Origin: an uncultured Collinsella sp.
GTDB taxonomy: Bacteria > Actinomycetota > Coriobacteriia > Coriobacteriales > Coriobacteriaceae
Direction: 5' to 3'
Length of the DNA stretch: 14,912 nucleotides
Assembly: GCA_902475825.1 (NCBI GenBank)
Contig: CABSBA010000019.1
Location: forward strand, 1-14,912
Below the pieces are notes generated by a model. It worked only from the letters and a program-made list of their open reading frames with translations. It was not told where the DNA came from and made no database searches. The position numbers were made by a program, and so were the translations under genes. Below, piece by piece: positions 8,338 to 14,860 of this stretch. How positions within the stretch are numbered: position 1 is the first letter of the stretch; each line of letters starts with the position of its first letter.

Positions 8338-10187
8338 GAAAGATCACTCTCCGTATAGGTTCTTTGGTATCCGAGCAAATATAGGCATATCCCAACGATT
8401 ATAGAGGATAGGATTCCCGCAACCGCCGCCTTGGCGATGACCGCGGCTGCAAGGCTGGCAATTTCCATATGGTGTGCAAGACAGGACGCCGCTGCGCAGC
8501 CGATGCCGGTGACAGCGATTGCGGCGATTGCGGCAAGGTTTGAGCCCTGATTGGCACGCTTGGCATGGACATTGAGCAGCGCAGATGACGCCGCGGCAGT
8601 TGCCGCGACCAGCACAAAGGCAGCCCAAAGGAGCGGGTCTCCCAGCGCTGCGGCAACGTTACCGAGCCCCAGCACGCCTCCGGCTGAAAGCGCGACCGTG
8701 GCCAGACGGGCAAAAAGCGCGCCCATGCCCGTTGCCGCGGCGGCGCTTGCCGGGCCGAGCCAAAATGACGCGACGCCGGCGGCGACCCCAGCTGCCAGGA
8801 AGGTATTGCCGGTCAGACAGCCAAGCGCGAGTGCACAGGTGAGCGTGGCGCTCGCGGCAGTCTCGGTGCGACCCCAGGCGATCCACCAACCGGACATGGC
8901 GGCGGCAAAGATCACCGCGACGGGCAGCATCGACAGGATGCCCTGTGCCTGCATGGTGGCGTTGGCCATGAGCACCAAAAAGCCCACAGCCGAGATGGCC
9001 GAGCCAATCTGGGGGGCCAGGCCAGCCGCCGCTCCGATCGCGATGGCCGCAATGACCAGGCCGGGAAGCGCCGCGACCCCGGCCGTTTGCATCAGCAAAA
9101 AGCTAAAGGTGCCGCACGTTAGCGCCGAGATAGTGCGCATGGTGTAGTCGCGCGCATGGCTCCAGCGCGTGCCCGCCCAGCCGAGTGCGGGGTCGACCTC
9201 GATGGCGTCGTCCTCGTAGTGCGACGGCTCGATATCGTCGAGCTCCTGCTCGTCATCCGAAAGTTCGCCAACCATTTGCTCCAGGCTGCGACGGCCCTCG
9301 CGCACGCTGCCCAGACCGGCAAGGAGCTGGTCGCAAAATGCCTCGATGCTGTTGGGGCGGTCCTGCGGCATGGGGGAGAGCGCGCTCATGAGCGCGGCCT
9401 CGGCTCCCGGGGGGAAGTGTGGTATCAGCTCGTTGGGATAGGTGGCGCCGCCGATGATGCGGTCGAGCGAGTCGGCGGGCGTGGCCGCCATAAAGGGAGC
9501 GCTGCCGCACAGACCCTCGTAGATCACACAGGCGAGGGCAAAGACATCGGCGCGCTCGTCGACCGTGCCGGTCTCGATATCGAGCTGCTCGGGCGGCATG
9601 TAGCCGATGGTGCCGCCGCGTGAGCCGCCAAAGCCACCGGCAGACGACAGTCGCGCCATGCCAAAGTCGGTGAGCTTTACATTGCCCGAGTGGTCGATGA
9701 GCACGTTGGCGGGCTTAATGTCCAGGTGGAGTACGCCGTTACTGTGGGCGAAGGTGAGCGCCTGGCCCAGGGCATCGGCAATGGCCGCGGCCTCGTCAAA
9801 GGTAAGTGAGTGGCCGTCCGCGCGGTGCAAAAACTCGGCCAGCGACATGCCATCGACATATTCCATAACCAGGTAGGCATAGGCTGTGTCGTGCGTAAAG
9901 TCGATGACCTGCACGATGTTGGGATGTTGAAGCATGGCGGCAGTGTGCGCCTCGCGCAGGACATCCATGATGTCGCTAGCGGGCATGCCGGCACCGTTGA
10001 TAAGGGGGATGCGTTTAATGGCGACGCGGCGGCGCAGGTGCGTGTCGCGGCAGATCTCGATGGAGCCAAAACCGCCGGTCGCAAGTGTCTCGAGCGGCTG
10101 GTACCGCTTGAGCAGCTCGCGAGAGCTGGTGCCCTCCAAGGGAACGTCCGGCGAGAACCGGGCGGTATGTTGCGAGAAAAGCGGCAT
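8334..10187 (-). CDS. Ser/Thr protein kinase with polytopic membrane C-terminus
   Basis: First gene of the operon. In the 617-aa protein the kinase domain (about 28-290) shows a Gly loop (TGGFGSIEI), catalytic Lys58 in VAIKR, DIKPANV, DFG (174-176) and MPPEQ. The usual HRD triad reads HLD (154-156): the catalytic Asp is kept but the Arg is Leu, so it belongs to the non-RD type, which often does not need activation-loop phosphorylation. An acidic linker (about 305-335) is followed by about eight to ten hydrophobic segments (350-605) rich in Ala/Gly, with no PASTA or other outside sensor domain. It takes the place of PknA in the mycobacterial cluster but differs in architecture. GAGGG (10198-10194) is six bases before the ATG at 10187; an in-frame TTG at 10193 is less likely. 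What the membrane part senses is unknown. Confidence 0.9.
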   Translation of the reverse strand: MPLFSQHTARFSPDVPLEGTSSRELLKRYQPLETLATGGFGSIEICRDTHLRRRVAIKRIPLINGAGMPASDIMDVLREAHTAAMLQHPNIVQVIDFTHDTAYAYLVMEYVDGMSLAEFLHRADGHSLTFDEAAAIADALGQALTFAHSNGVLHLDIKPANVLIDHSGNVKLTDFGMARLSSAGGFGGSRGGTIGYMPPEQLDIETGTVDERADVFALACVIYEGLCGSAPFMAATPADSLDRIIGGATYPNELIPHFPPGAEAALMSALSPMPQDRPNSIEAFCDQLLAGLGSVREGRRSLEQMVGELSDDEQELDDIEPSHYEDDAIEVDPALGWAGTRWSHARDYTMRTISALTCGTFSFLLMQTAGVAALPGLVIAAIAIGAAAGLAPQIGSAISAVGFLVLMANATMQAQGILSMLPVAVIFAAAMSGWWIAWGRTETAASATLTCALALGCLTGNTFLAAGVAAGVASFWLGPASAAAATGMGALFARLATVALSAGGVLGLGNVAAALGDPLLWAAFVLVAATAAASSALLNVHAKRANQGSNLAAIAAIAVTGIGCAAASCLAHHMEIASLAAAVIAKAAVAGILSSIIVGICLYLLGYQRTYTESDLS

Positions 10188-10193
10188 GGCCAA

Positions 10194-10198
10194 CCCTC
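10194..10198 (-). promoter_or_regulatory. Ribosome binding site of the first operon kinase
   Basis: GAGGG on the minus strand, six bases before the ATG at 10187-10185. An in-frame TTG at 10193 directly abuts the site and so is not a plausible start. Confidence 0.55.
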
Positions 10199-10267
10199 GT
10201 GCGTTTAAAGTTCGTTTGCGAGTGGCGGGCGCGGAGCCGAGCCGTTCGCGGTGGCATAGATGCTGCT

Positions 10268-10276
10268 AGTGTAGCA
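10268..10276 (-). promoter_or_regulatory. Candidate extended -10 promoter for the kinase/cell-wall operon
   Basis: Read on the minus strand, TGCTACACT gives an extended -10 (TG, one base, TACACT). No convincing -35 is seen 16-18 bases further upstream. It would start transcription about 75 bases before the kinase ATG. This is the best promoter-like signal in the gap, but it rests on one short motif. Confidence 0.3.
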
Positions 10277-10304
10277 CGCTCGGGCGGATGGCGAGGATAA
10301 CGGG

Positions 10305-10333
10305 GACGGGGCGACATTCTTCTTGGCCCCGTC
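10305..10333. repeat. GC-rich hairpin beside the 31-bp array
   Basis: GACGGGGC (10305-10312) pairs perfectly with GCCCCGTC (10326-10333) across a 13-base loop. No T-run follows on either strand, so it is a poor intrinsic terminator. It ends 11 bases before the first unit of the inverted-repeat array and may be part of the same intergenic element. Confidence 0.5.
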
Positions 10334-10344
10334 TTGAGCCGTCC

Positions 10345-10514
10345 GGAAAATGCATCCCAGTTCTCAGCCGAATAATGGGATGCGCTTTCCCAATGGGGCA
10401 TACTGCGGAAACTGCATCCCAGAATATTGGCCCAGAATGGGATGCAGTTTCCGAATCGACGCCCAAAGGGAAACCGCATCCCGCTTTGGAACGCCAAAAC
10501 GGGATGCGGTTTCC
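10345..10514. repeat. Array of six 15-bp units in alternating orientation with an exact 31-bp period
   Basis: Units begin at 10345, 10376, 10407, 10438, 10469 and 10500. Odd units read GGAAAnnGCATCCCR; even units are their reverse complement. All five spacers are 16 bp and differ in sequence. Units 3/4 and 5/6 are perfect inverted pairs, with two compensatory changes between the pairs (T-A becomes C-G at position 7; A-T becomes G-C at position 15). Units 1/2 carry two imperfect positions. The third hairpin has an extra inner stem (TTTGG/CCAAA, 10485-10489 and 10494-10498). The array fills most of the gap between the kinase operon and the YcxB-like gene. It could be a REP-like element, a structured RNA or a row of protein sites about three helical turns apart. 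Confidence 0.85.
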
Positions 10515-10571
10515 GCTGTCAGTCTAAGTTACGCCTAAGCAGGCGGCCGGAGCTTGGGCCCCGTGCTCGGG

Positions 10572-11288
10572 TTAGCGCTTCTTCTTGTTCTTCTTCTGCT
10601 TGCGCTGCTTGCCCTTGGTCTCCTGGGGCTTGTCGCCCTGTTTGGCTTCGGCGGCGGCCTTTTCTGCCTTCATCTTCTTGCGTTTGGTCTCGATGCGGAG
10701 TTTTTTGTTGATGCGCGCCTTAAGGAAGGGACCGAACTGCTCGGCATCGCCGCGGACAAAGGTGTCCTTAGGGATCGTCACGCCCTGGTCGGCGAACATG
10801 GCCACAAAGATGCGCTCGCCGTCGAGCACGTGGTCGAGCTTTTCAAACGGGAAGAACTGTGACTTGCCGCTCTTGCCCCAAACCATCAGGCCGTCCTCGT
10901 TGGCGGCGATGCGGCGATAGCGGCCACCCATGGACTCGTCGGCCTCAACGGCGTCGATAAAGTCGCGGGCGAGGGTGTGGTGCAGGTTTTTGCTCCACCA
11001 GGCCAAAAAGGCGCCGAACACGATCAGCACGACGCCAAACTTGATCCAGTTGCCGCCGGCCACCAGCATGCCGATGCCGATGAGCGCGGCAATTGCCGCG
11101 GCGACATACAGCGAGCCGCGACGCCTGGGCGAGGCGACCAGGCGGGCGAAGTCGGTGACCAGGTCGTTTTCGTACTGGTACTCGTTGAGGTACAGGATGC
11201 CGTCGTCGGCTGCGGCCTGCTCCTCGAGCGCGACCTCGACCTGGTCGGCTGCTTCGGAGGGAACGAGGTTGCTCTCTGCGTCTGCCAT
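10572..11288 (-). CDS. Two-helix membrane protein with YcxB-like C-terminal domain
   Basis: The 238-aa protein starts with an acidic cytoplasmic segment (1-30) and has two close membrane helices (about 58-77 and 82-98). Next comes a soluble domain (about 105-200) resembling the YcxB-like family: a patch around GLMVWGKSGKSQFFPFEKL and the IPKDTF...FGPFLK ending. The last 40 residues are Lys/Glu/Gln-rich and end in a strongly basic tail, which could touch RNA or membrane lipid. The function of this family is not established. The ATG at 11288 has AGGAG ten bases upstream. It is transcribed away from dnaX, with 115 bases between their starts, and no clear terminator follows its stop before the repeat array. 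Confidence 0.75.
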   Translation of the reverse strand: MADAESNLVPSEAADQVEVALEEQAAADDGILYLNEYQYENDLVTDFARLVASPRRRGSLYVAAAIAALIGIGMLVAGGNWIKFGVVLIVFGAFLAWWSKNLHHTLARDFIDAVEADESMGGRYRRIAANEDGLMVWGKSGKSQFFPFEKLDHVLDGERIFVAMFADQGVTIPKDTFVRGDAEQFGPFLKARINKKLRIETKRKKMKAEKAAAEAKQGDKPQETKGKQRKQKKNKKKR

Positions 11289-11403
11289 GCTCTTTGGACT
11301 CCTATCGCGGCGGGCTCGCCGTACGGGTTATTATGAATGCAGTATGCCGTGCGACCGCATGGCCGTCGCGGCAACAAGTCTCAGTATACCCGGGGGAGCA
11401 CCC
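11289..11403. other. Divergent intergenic region between the YcxB-like gene and dnaX
   Basis: These 115 bases must hold the start signals of both genes. The only certain sites are the AGGAG before the minus-strand gene and the GGGGGAG (11392-11398) five bases before the dnaX ATG. AT-rich spots (TTATTATGAAT at 11328-11338, GTATAC at 11384-11389) could be -10 elements, but I find no matching -35. I see no tRNA and no 4.5S/SRP RNA, which sit near dnaX in some bacteria. Confidence 0.4.
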
Positions 11404-14292
11404 ATGGAATCGTTGTACCGAAAGTATCGCCCGCTCACCTTCGACTCCGTGGTGGGCCAGCAGCATATCGTCTCGACGCTCGAGCACGCTATCACCGAGG
11501 GACGCCTGTCCCACGCCTACCTGTTCTGCGGACCGCGCGGCACGGGCAAGACCACCATGGCGCGCATCCTTGCCAAGGCGCTGCTGTGCCGCAATGCCGA
11601 GGCGGCGCGCGCCGAGGGTGCAAGCGGCTGCATGCCCGACGGTACTTGCGAGGAGTGCGAGCTCATTGCCGAGGGCAACCACCCCGATGTCTACGAGCTC
11701 GATGCCGCAAGCCGTACCGGCGTGGACAACGTGCGCGAGGAGATCATCAACTCCGTCAACTTTGCCCCGGTGCGCGGCAAGTACAAGATCTATATCATCG
11801 ACGAGGTCCACATGCTCACGACGGCGGCGTTTAACGCGCTGCTCAAGACGCTCGAGGAGCCGCCGGCGCACGTGATCTTTGTGCTGTGCACCACCGACCC
11901 GCAAAAGATTCTGGAGACCATCCTCTCGCGCTGCCAGCGCTTCGACTTCCATCGCATTGGCAACGAGGATATCGAACATCGCCTGTCCTACGTTTGTGAG
12001 CAGGAGGGCTTCGATTACGACGACGAGGCGCTGGCCATCGTGGCGCGCCATGCCAAGGGCGGCATGCGCGACGCGCTCTCCACGCTGGAGCAGCTGAGCG
12101 TTTTTGGCAATGGTTCCGTGCATGCGGACGATGCCCGCTCGCTCTTGGGCGAGGTTTCGGACCAGATCCTGGGCGAGTTTGCCCGCGCCATTGCCGAGCG
12201 CGATGTTGCCGAGCTCTATGGACTCATTCGCGCCCAGGTCGAGGAGGGCAATGACCTGCTGGAGCTGACGCGCGACCTGGTGGCGCACGTGCGCGACGTG
12301 TACGTGGCGTGCGTTGCCGGTGCCCGTGCCGAGCTGTTTGAGGGCGGGGCCGAGCAGGCCGAGGCGCTTGCTGCTGAGGCTGCTGTCTTTGGCGAGCATC
12401 CGGCCGACCGCCTGGCCCGCGTGCTGACGGTGCTCGACGATGCTGCGCTGGAGATGAGGGGCGCGAGCGATGTGCGCTTGGTGCTCGAGATCGCCTGTAC
12501 GCGTCTGGCACGTCCCGAGGCCGATCTGACCATTGAGGCCCTGGCAGAGCGCGTGGCGCGCCTGGAGGCCATGGTTGCCAACGCCGCAGTTCCGGCGAGC
12601 GTGGCTGCTGCCGGCGCTGCGCCTGCAGCTGTTACGGCTGCGCCCGTGGCGTCACAACAGCCGACGCTGATCTCGGGTGCCCGAGCTGCCACCCCTGCCC
12701 CGTCCACTGCCCCCGCCGCTGCGCCCGCGCAACAGGGCGGCATGCCTTGGGACCGCGGTGTCGCCGCTCCGGCGGCCCAGCCTGCGCCTCGTCCTGCGTC
12801 CGTGGCGACTCCCAAGCCTGTGGCGCCCGCGCCCCAGGCTGCCCCGGCTACGGCTCCCGCGCCTGCCGCCGCTCCGGCACCCAAGCCCCAACTCAACAAT
12901 GCCGCCCAGGTTGCTGCCGCCGGCGCCGCCGAGACCCCCGCGGTCGAGGATGCCGGTGAGCTCCAGCGCAAATGGGCCGAGGTCGTCGAGCGCGTCAAGG
13001 CCCAGCAGGCCTCCTACGCGGGGCTTTTGCTTAACGCCCGCGCTACGGCCGACGATGGCGCAAAGCTCACGGTCTCGTTCCCCGCGGGTTCGACCTTTGC
13101 CATCAAGATGCTCGGTCGCGCCGATACGCAGTCGGTGGTCTTGCCGACAATCAGCGCGGTCTTCGGTCGTCGCACCGTCGACTATGTCCTGGATGGGGGT
13201 GGCACGCCGGCTCCTCAACATGAGGAGCATTCTCCATCTGCACGGGCTGCGGCATCTGCGGACCCGCAACCCGTGTCCTCGGCGGCCCCTGCATCCTCGA
13301 GCGCCAACGCGACGCAGCCAAAAACAGCACCGATAGCGGCACCGACCCCGTCGGCGCCTAAGCCCGTCGCGGCCAAACCGGCTGCTCCGGCACCGGCACC
13401 CAAGCCCGCTGCCGCGCCTGCGCCCAAGTCATCCGATCTGGGCAAGGCCCCCTGGCTGCGCTCCGACAATCCTGCCGGCGCTCCTGCCACGGGCAAGCTC
13501 CCGACCGAGCCTGCGCCCCGCGCGCCCGAGCGCACGTCCGTTCCTAAGGCTCAACCGTCCAGGCCGTCTGCACCGTGGGAATCCGAGCAGGTGCCCTACG
13601 ACGACGCCATGGTCGCCGGCTTTGCCGCCGATGCGGGCGGGGACGATCTGCCTCCGTTCGACGTGCCGGCAGCGGCGCCTGCGCCCAAGCCCGCGACTGC
13701 GATTCCCTCGGCCCCCGCAGTCGCGACGTCCGCTCCCGCAAGCGATGACGCCCCCGCGGCTCCTTGGGAGTCCAATCCCGGCGCCGGCAGTGTCATCGAG
13801 GCGGTGTCAAAGGTATGCACCAAGCCTCTCGACGTGCATTTCATGATTGTCCACCCAGAGCAATACATAGAGCAGACTGCCAAGGCGGGTGCAATGATGA
13901 TGAATGTGCACTACGAGGCATGCACCCACCTTCACCGTACCATACAGCAGATTCATGCCGCTGGAATGAAAGCCGGTGTAACCCTGAACCCATCCACACC
14001 TGTCTGCGTGCTCGAAGACATCATCTGCGATGTGGACATGGTGCTGCTGATGAGTGTGAATCCGGGCTTCGGCGGACAGCAGTTCATTGAGAACACCATA
14101 GGCAAGCTGGCACGACTGCGCCAACTCATCAAGTCATCCGGCTCGAAAGCACTGATAGAGATCGATGGTGGCGTGCAGGCAGAAACGGCTCCCCGCCTGA
14201 TAGAGGCTGGTGCCGATATTCTGGTGAGTGGCAGTTATGTGTTCAAGAGCAAAGACCCTCTTGCCACCATCCACGGTCTTAAAACATTGTAA
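11404..14292 (+). CDS. dnaX: DNA polymerase III gamma/tau subunit, joined in frame to a foreign Rpe fragment
   Basis: Clamp-loader ATPase of the replicative polymerase. The native part is residues 1 to about 796 (to about 13,791). AAA+ domain: MESLYRKYRP start, Walker A GPRGTGKTT (43-51), zinc-site cysteines 62, 76, 82 and 85, Walker B region DEVH (133-136) and SRC (175-177) with the arginine finger. The collar domain follows to about 390. Long Ala/Pro-rich segments (about 393-515 and 600-790) flank a tau-like folded domain (about 518-600, starting ELQRKWAEVV). PWES/PWD-type short motifs recur in the disordered parts. Near 13,792 the frame runs on into a Bacteroidales-type Rpe and stops at 14,290-14,292. 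The true C-terminus of DnaX is therefore missing, and the fused tail is best treated as an artefact. Start: GGGGGAG is five bases before the ATG. Confidence 0.9.
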   Translation: MESLYRKYRPLTFDSVVGQQHIVSTLEHAITEGRLSHAYLFCGPRGTGKTTMARILAKALLCRNAEAARAEGASGCMPDGTCEECELIAEGNHPDVYELDAASRTGVDNVREEIINSVNFAPVRGKYKIYIIDEVHMLTTAAFNALLKTLEEPPAHVIFVLCTTDPQKILETILSRCQRFDFHRIGNEDIEHRLSYVCEQEGFDYDDEALAIVARHAKGGMRDALSTLEQLSVFGNGSVHADDARSLLGEVSDQILGEFARAIAERDVAELYGLIRAQVEEGNDLLELTRDLVAHVRDVYVACVAGARAELFEGGAEQAEALAAEAAVFGEHPADRLARVLTVLDDAALEMRGASDVRLVLEIACTRLARPEADLTIEALAERVARLEAMVANAAVPASVAAAGAAPAAVTAAPVASQQPTLISGARAATPAPSTAPAAAPAQQGGMPWDRGVAAPAAQPAPRPASVATPKPVAPAPQAAPATAPAPAAAPAPKPQLNNAAQVAAAGAAETPAVEDAGELQRKWAEVVERVKAQQASYAGLLLNARATADDGAKLTVSFPAGSTFAIKMLGRADTQSVVLPTISAVFGRRTVDYVLDGGGTPAPQHEEHSPSARAAASADPQPVSSAAPASSSANATQPKTAPIAAPTPSAPKPVAAKPAAPAPAPKPAAAPAPKSSDLGKAPWLRSDNPAGAPATGKLPTEPAPRAPERTSVPKAQPSRPSAPWESEQVPYDDAMVAGFAADAGGDDLPPFDVPAAAPAPKPATAIPSAPAVATSAPASDDAPAAPWESNPGAGSVIEAVSKVCTKPLDVHFMIVHPEQYIEQTAKAGAMMMNVHYEACTHLHRTIQQIHAAGMKAGVTLNPSTPVCVLEDIICDVDMVLLMSVNPGFGGQQFIENTIGKLARLRQLIKSSGSKALIEIDGGVQAETAPRLIEAGADILVSGSYVFKSKDPLATIHGLKTL
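13792..14292 (+). pseudogene. rpe: C-terminal part of ribulose-phosphate 3-epimerase, Bacteroidales type
   Basis: The last ~166 codons match Rpe, the pentose-phosphate enzyme that interconverts ribulose-5-P and xylulose-5-P: KPLDVHFMI, VHYEACTHLH, GVTLNPSTP, LLMSVNPGFGGQ, EIDGGV and GADILVSGSYVF, ending in LKTL. The family is about 215-220 residues, so roughly the first 50 are absent, including the SxLSAD start and the HxDxMDG segment with one catalytic Asp and metal ligands. The fragment cannot be an active enzyme. Wording and base composition are those of Bacteroidales (Prevotella/Bacteroides), unlike all genes to the left. It has no start codon of its own here and is read as the tail of dnaX. 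The break is most simply an assembly join. Confidence 0.88.
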
Positions 14293-14860
14293 TATTCGAG
14301 AAGACATCGTGCTCCTTAGCCATACGACGTAGGTTAAGGAGTGCATAACGCATTCTGCCAAGACTGGTGTTGATGCTTACATTCGTAAGTTCGGCGATTT
14401 CCTTGAAGGACAACTGCTGGTAATAACGCATATACACCACTTCCCTCTGGGTAGGTGGCAGCAGGTTGACCATCTTCTTAACATCCGACATCACCTGTCC
14501 CCGCACGATAGTGTTCTCCGCATTATCGAAGACCACGTATTCATCTCTTATCTTCGACATATCGTTGTCATCGGGAGTCTCCACGATGTTCTGCAATCTG
14601 TTGTCGCGATACATGTCCATCATCACATTGTGGGCTATGCGCATGCACCATGCCAGGAACTTGCCATTGGGCACATACTGGCGCTGCTGCAGTTTGGAAA
14701 CCACCTTGACGAATGTCTCCTGAAAGACATCATTCGCCTTTTCCTGGTCGTGAACCACAAACATGATGTAGCCGAACAGTTTCACCTCGTTGCGTGACAG
14801 TAACAAATCGAATGCCCGATTGTCGCCCTCGACATAAGCCAAGGCGAGTTGCTCATCGGT
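14279..14860 (-). CDS. ECF-type RNA polymerase sigma factor, Bacteroidales type, N-terminus cut
   Basis: Sigma-70 family factor of the extracytoplasmic-function group, about 193 codons visible. Region 2: KAFDLLLS-like start (here RAFDLLLS), YIMFVV, the DVFQETFVKVV segment and GKFLAWCMRIAHNVMMDMYRD, which contacts core polymerase and the -10. Region 4: LPPTQREVVYMRYY then the helix-turn-helix SFKEIAELTNVSINTSLGRMRYALLNLRRMA, wording highly typical of Bacteroidetes ECF factors. Reading continues in frame upstream through TDEQLALAYVEGD, the conserved family N-terminus, until 14,860, where similarity stops. The TTG at 14,842 is therefore an internal Leu codon, not the start, and the first few residues are lost at the junction. 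It is tail-to-tail with rpe and overlaps it by 14 bases. No anti-sigma gene is visible. Confidence 0.88.
   Translation of the reverse strand, partial: TDEQLALAYVEGDNRAFDLLLSRNEVKLFGYIMFVVHDQEKANDVFQETFVKVVSKLQQRQYVPNGKFLAWCMRIAHNVMMDMYRDNRLQNIVETPDDNDMSKIRDEYVVFDNAENTIVRGQVMSDVKKMVNLLPPTQREVVYMRYYQQLSFKEIAELTNVSINTSLGRMRYALLNLRRMAKEHDVFSNITMF

Larger units (their letters stand above)
13792..14860. other. Low-GC block of Bacteroidales-like DNA inside a high-GC actinobacterial contig
   Basis: Base composition drops visibly and the Ala/Pro-GC-rich codon style ends between GGCAGT and GTCATCGAG near 13,785-13,800. It returns to GC-rich sequence right after ATCGGT near 14,860. Both edges cut genes (rpe at its 5' end, the ECF sigma factor at its 5' end). 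No inverted repeats, target-site duplications, integrase or transposase mark the edges, so this does not look like a mobile element. Confidence 0.8.

Noticed and set aside
10345..10514. CRISPR array
   Set aside because: The units are only 15 bp, alternate in orientation and have 16-bp spacers; CRISPR repeats are longer and all in one direction, and no cas gene is present.
11289..11403. SRP RNA or tRNA gene upstream of dnaX
   Set aside because: No cloverleaf, T-loop or SRP Alu/S-domain motif can be found in the 115 bases.
11302..12399. Long minus-strand open frame opposite dnaX
   Set aside because: It lies wholly opposite a well-supported AAA+ domain, and its product has no recognisable domain; GC-rich codon bias alone creates such frames.
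11404..14292. A genuine bifunctional DnaX-Rpe protein
   Set aside because: The Rpe part lacks its N-terminal catalytic and metal-binding segment, differs in base composition and phylum character, and is followed by another foreign gene; an in-frame join has a one-in-three chance.
14840..14842. TTG start codon for the ECF sigma factor
   Set aside because: In-frame codons upstream encode the conserved TDEQLAL segment, so this TTG is an internal leucine and the real start is lost.
13792..14860. Integrated mobile element or genomic island
   Set aside because: There is no transposase, integrase, terminal inverted repeat, direct repeat or tRNA target; both ends fall inside housekeeping-type genes.
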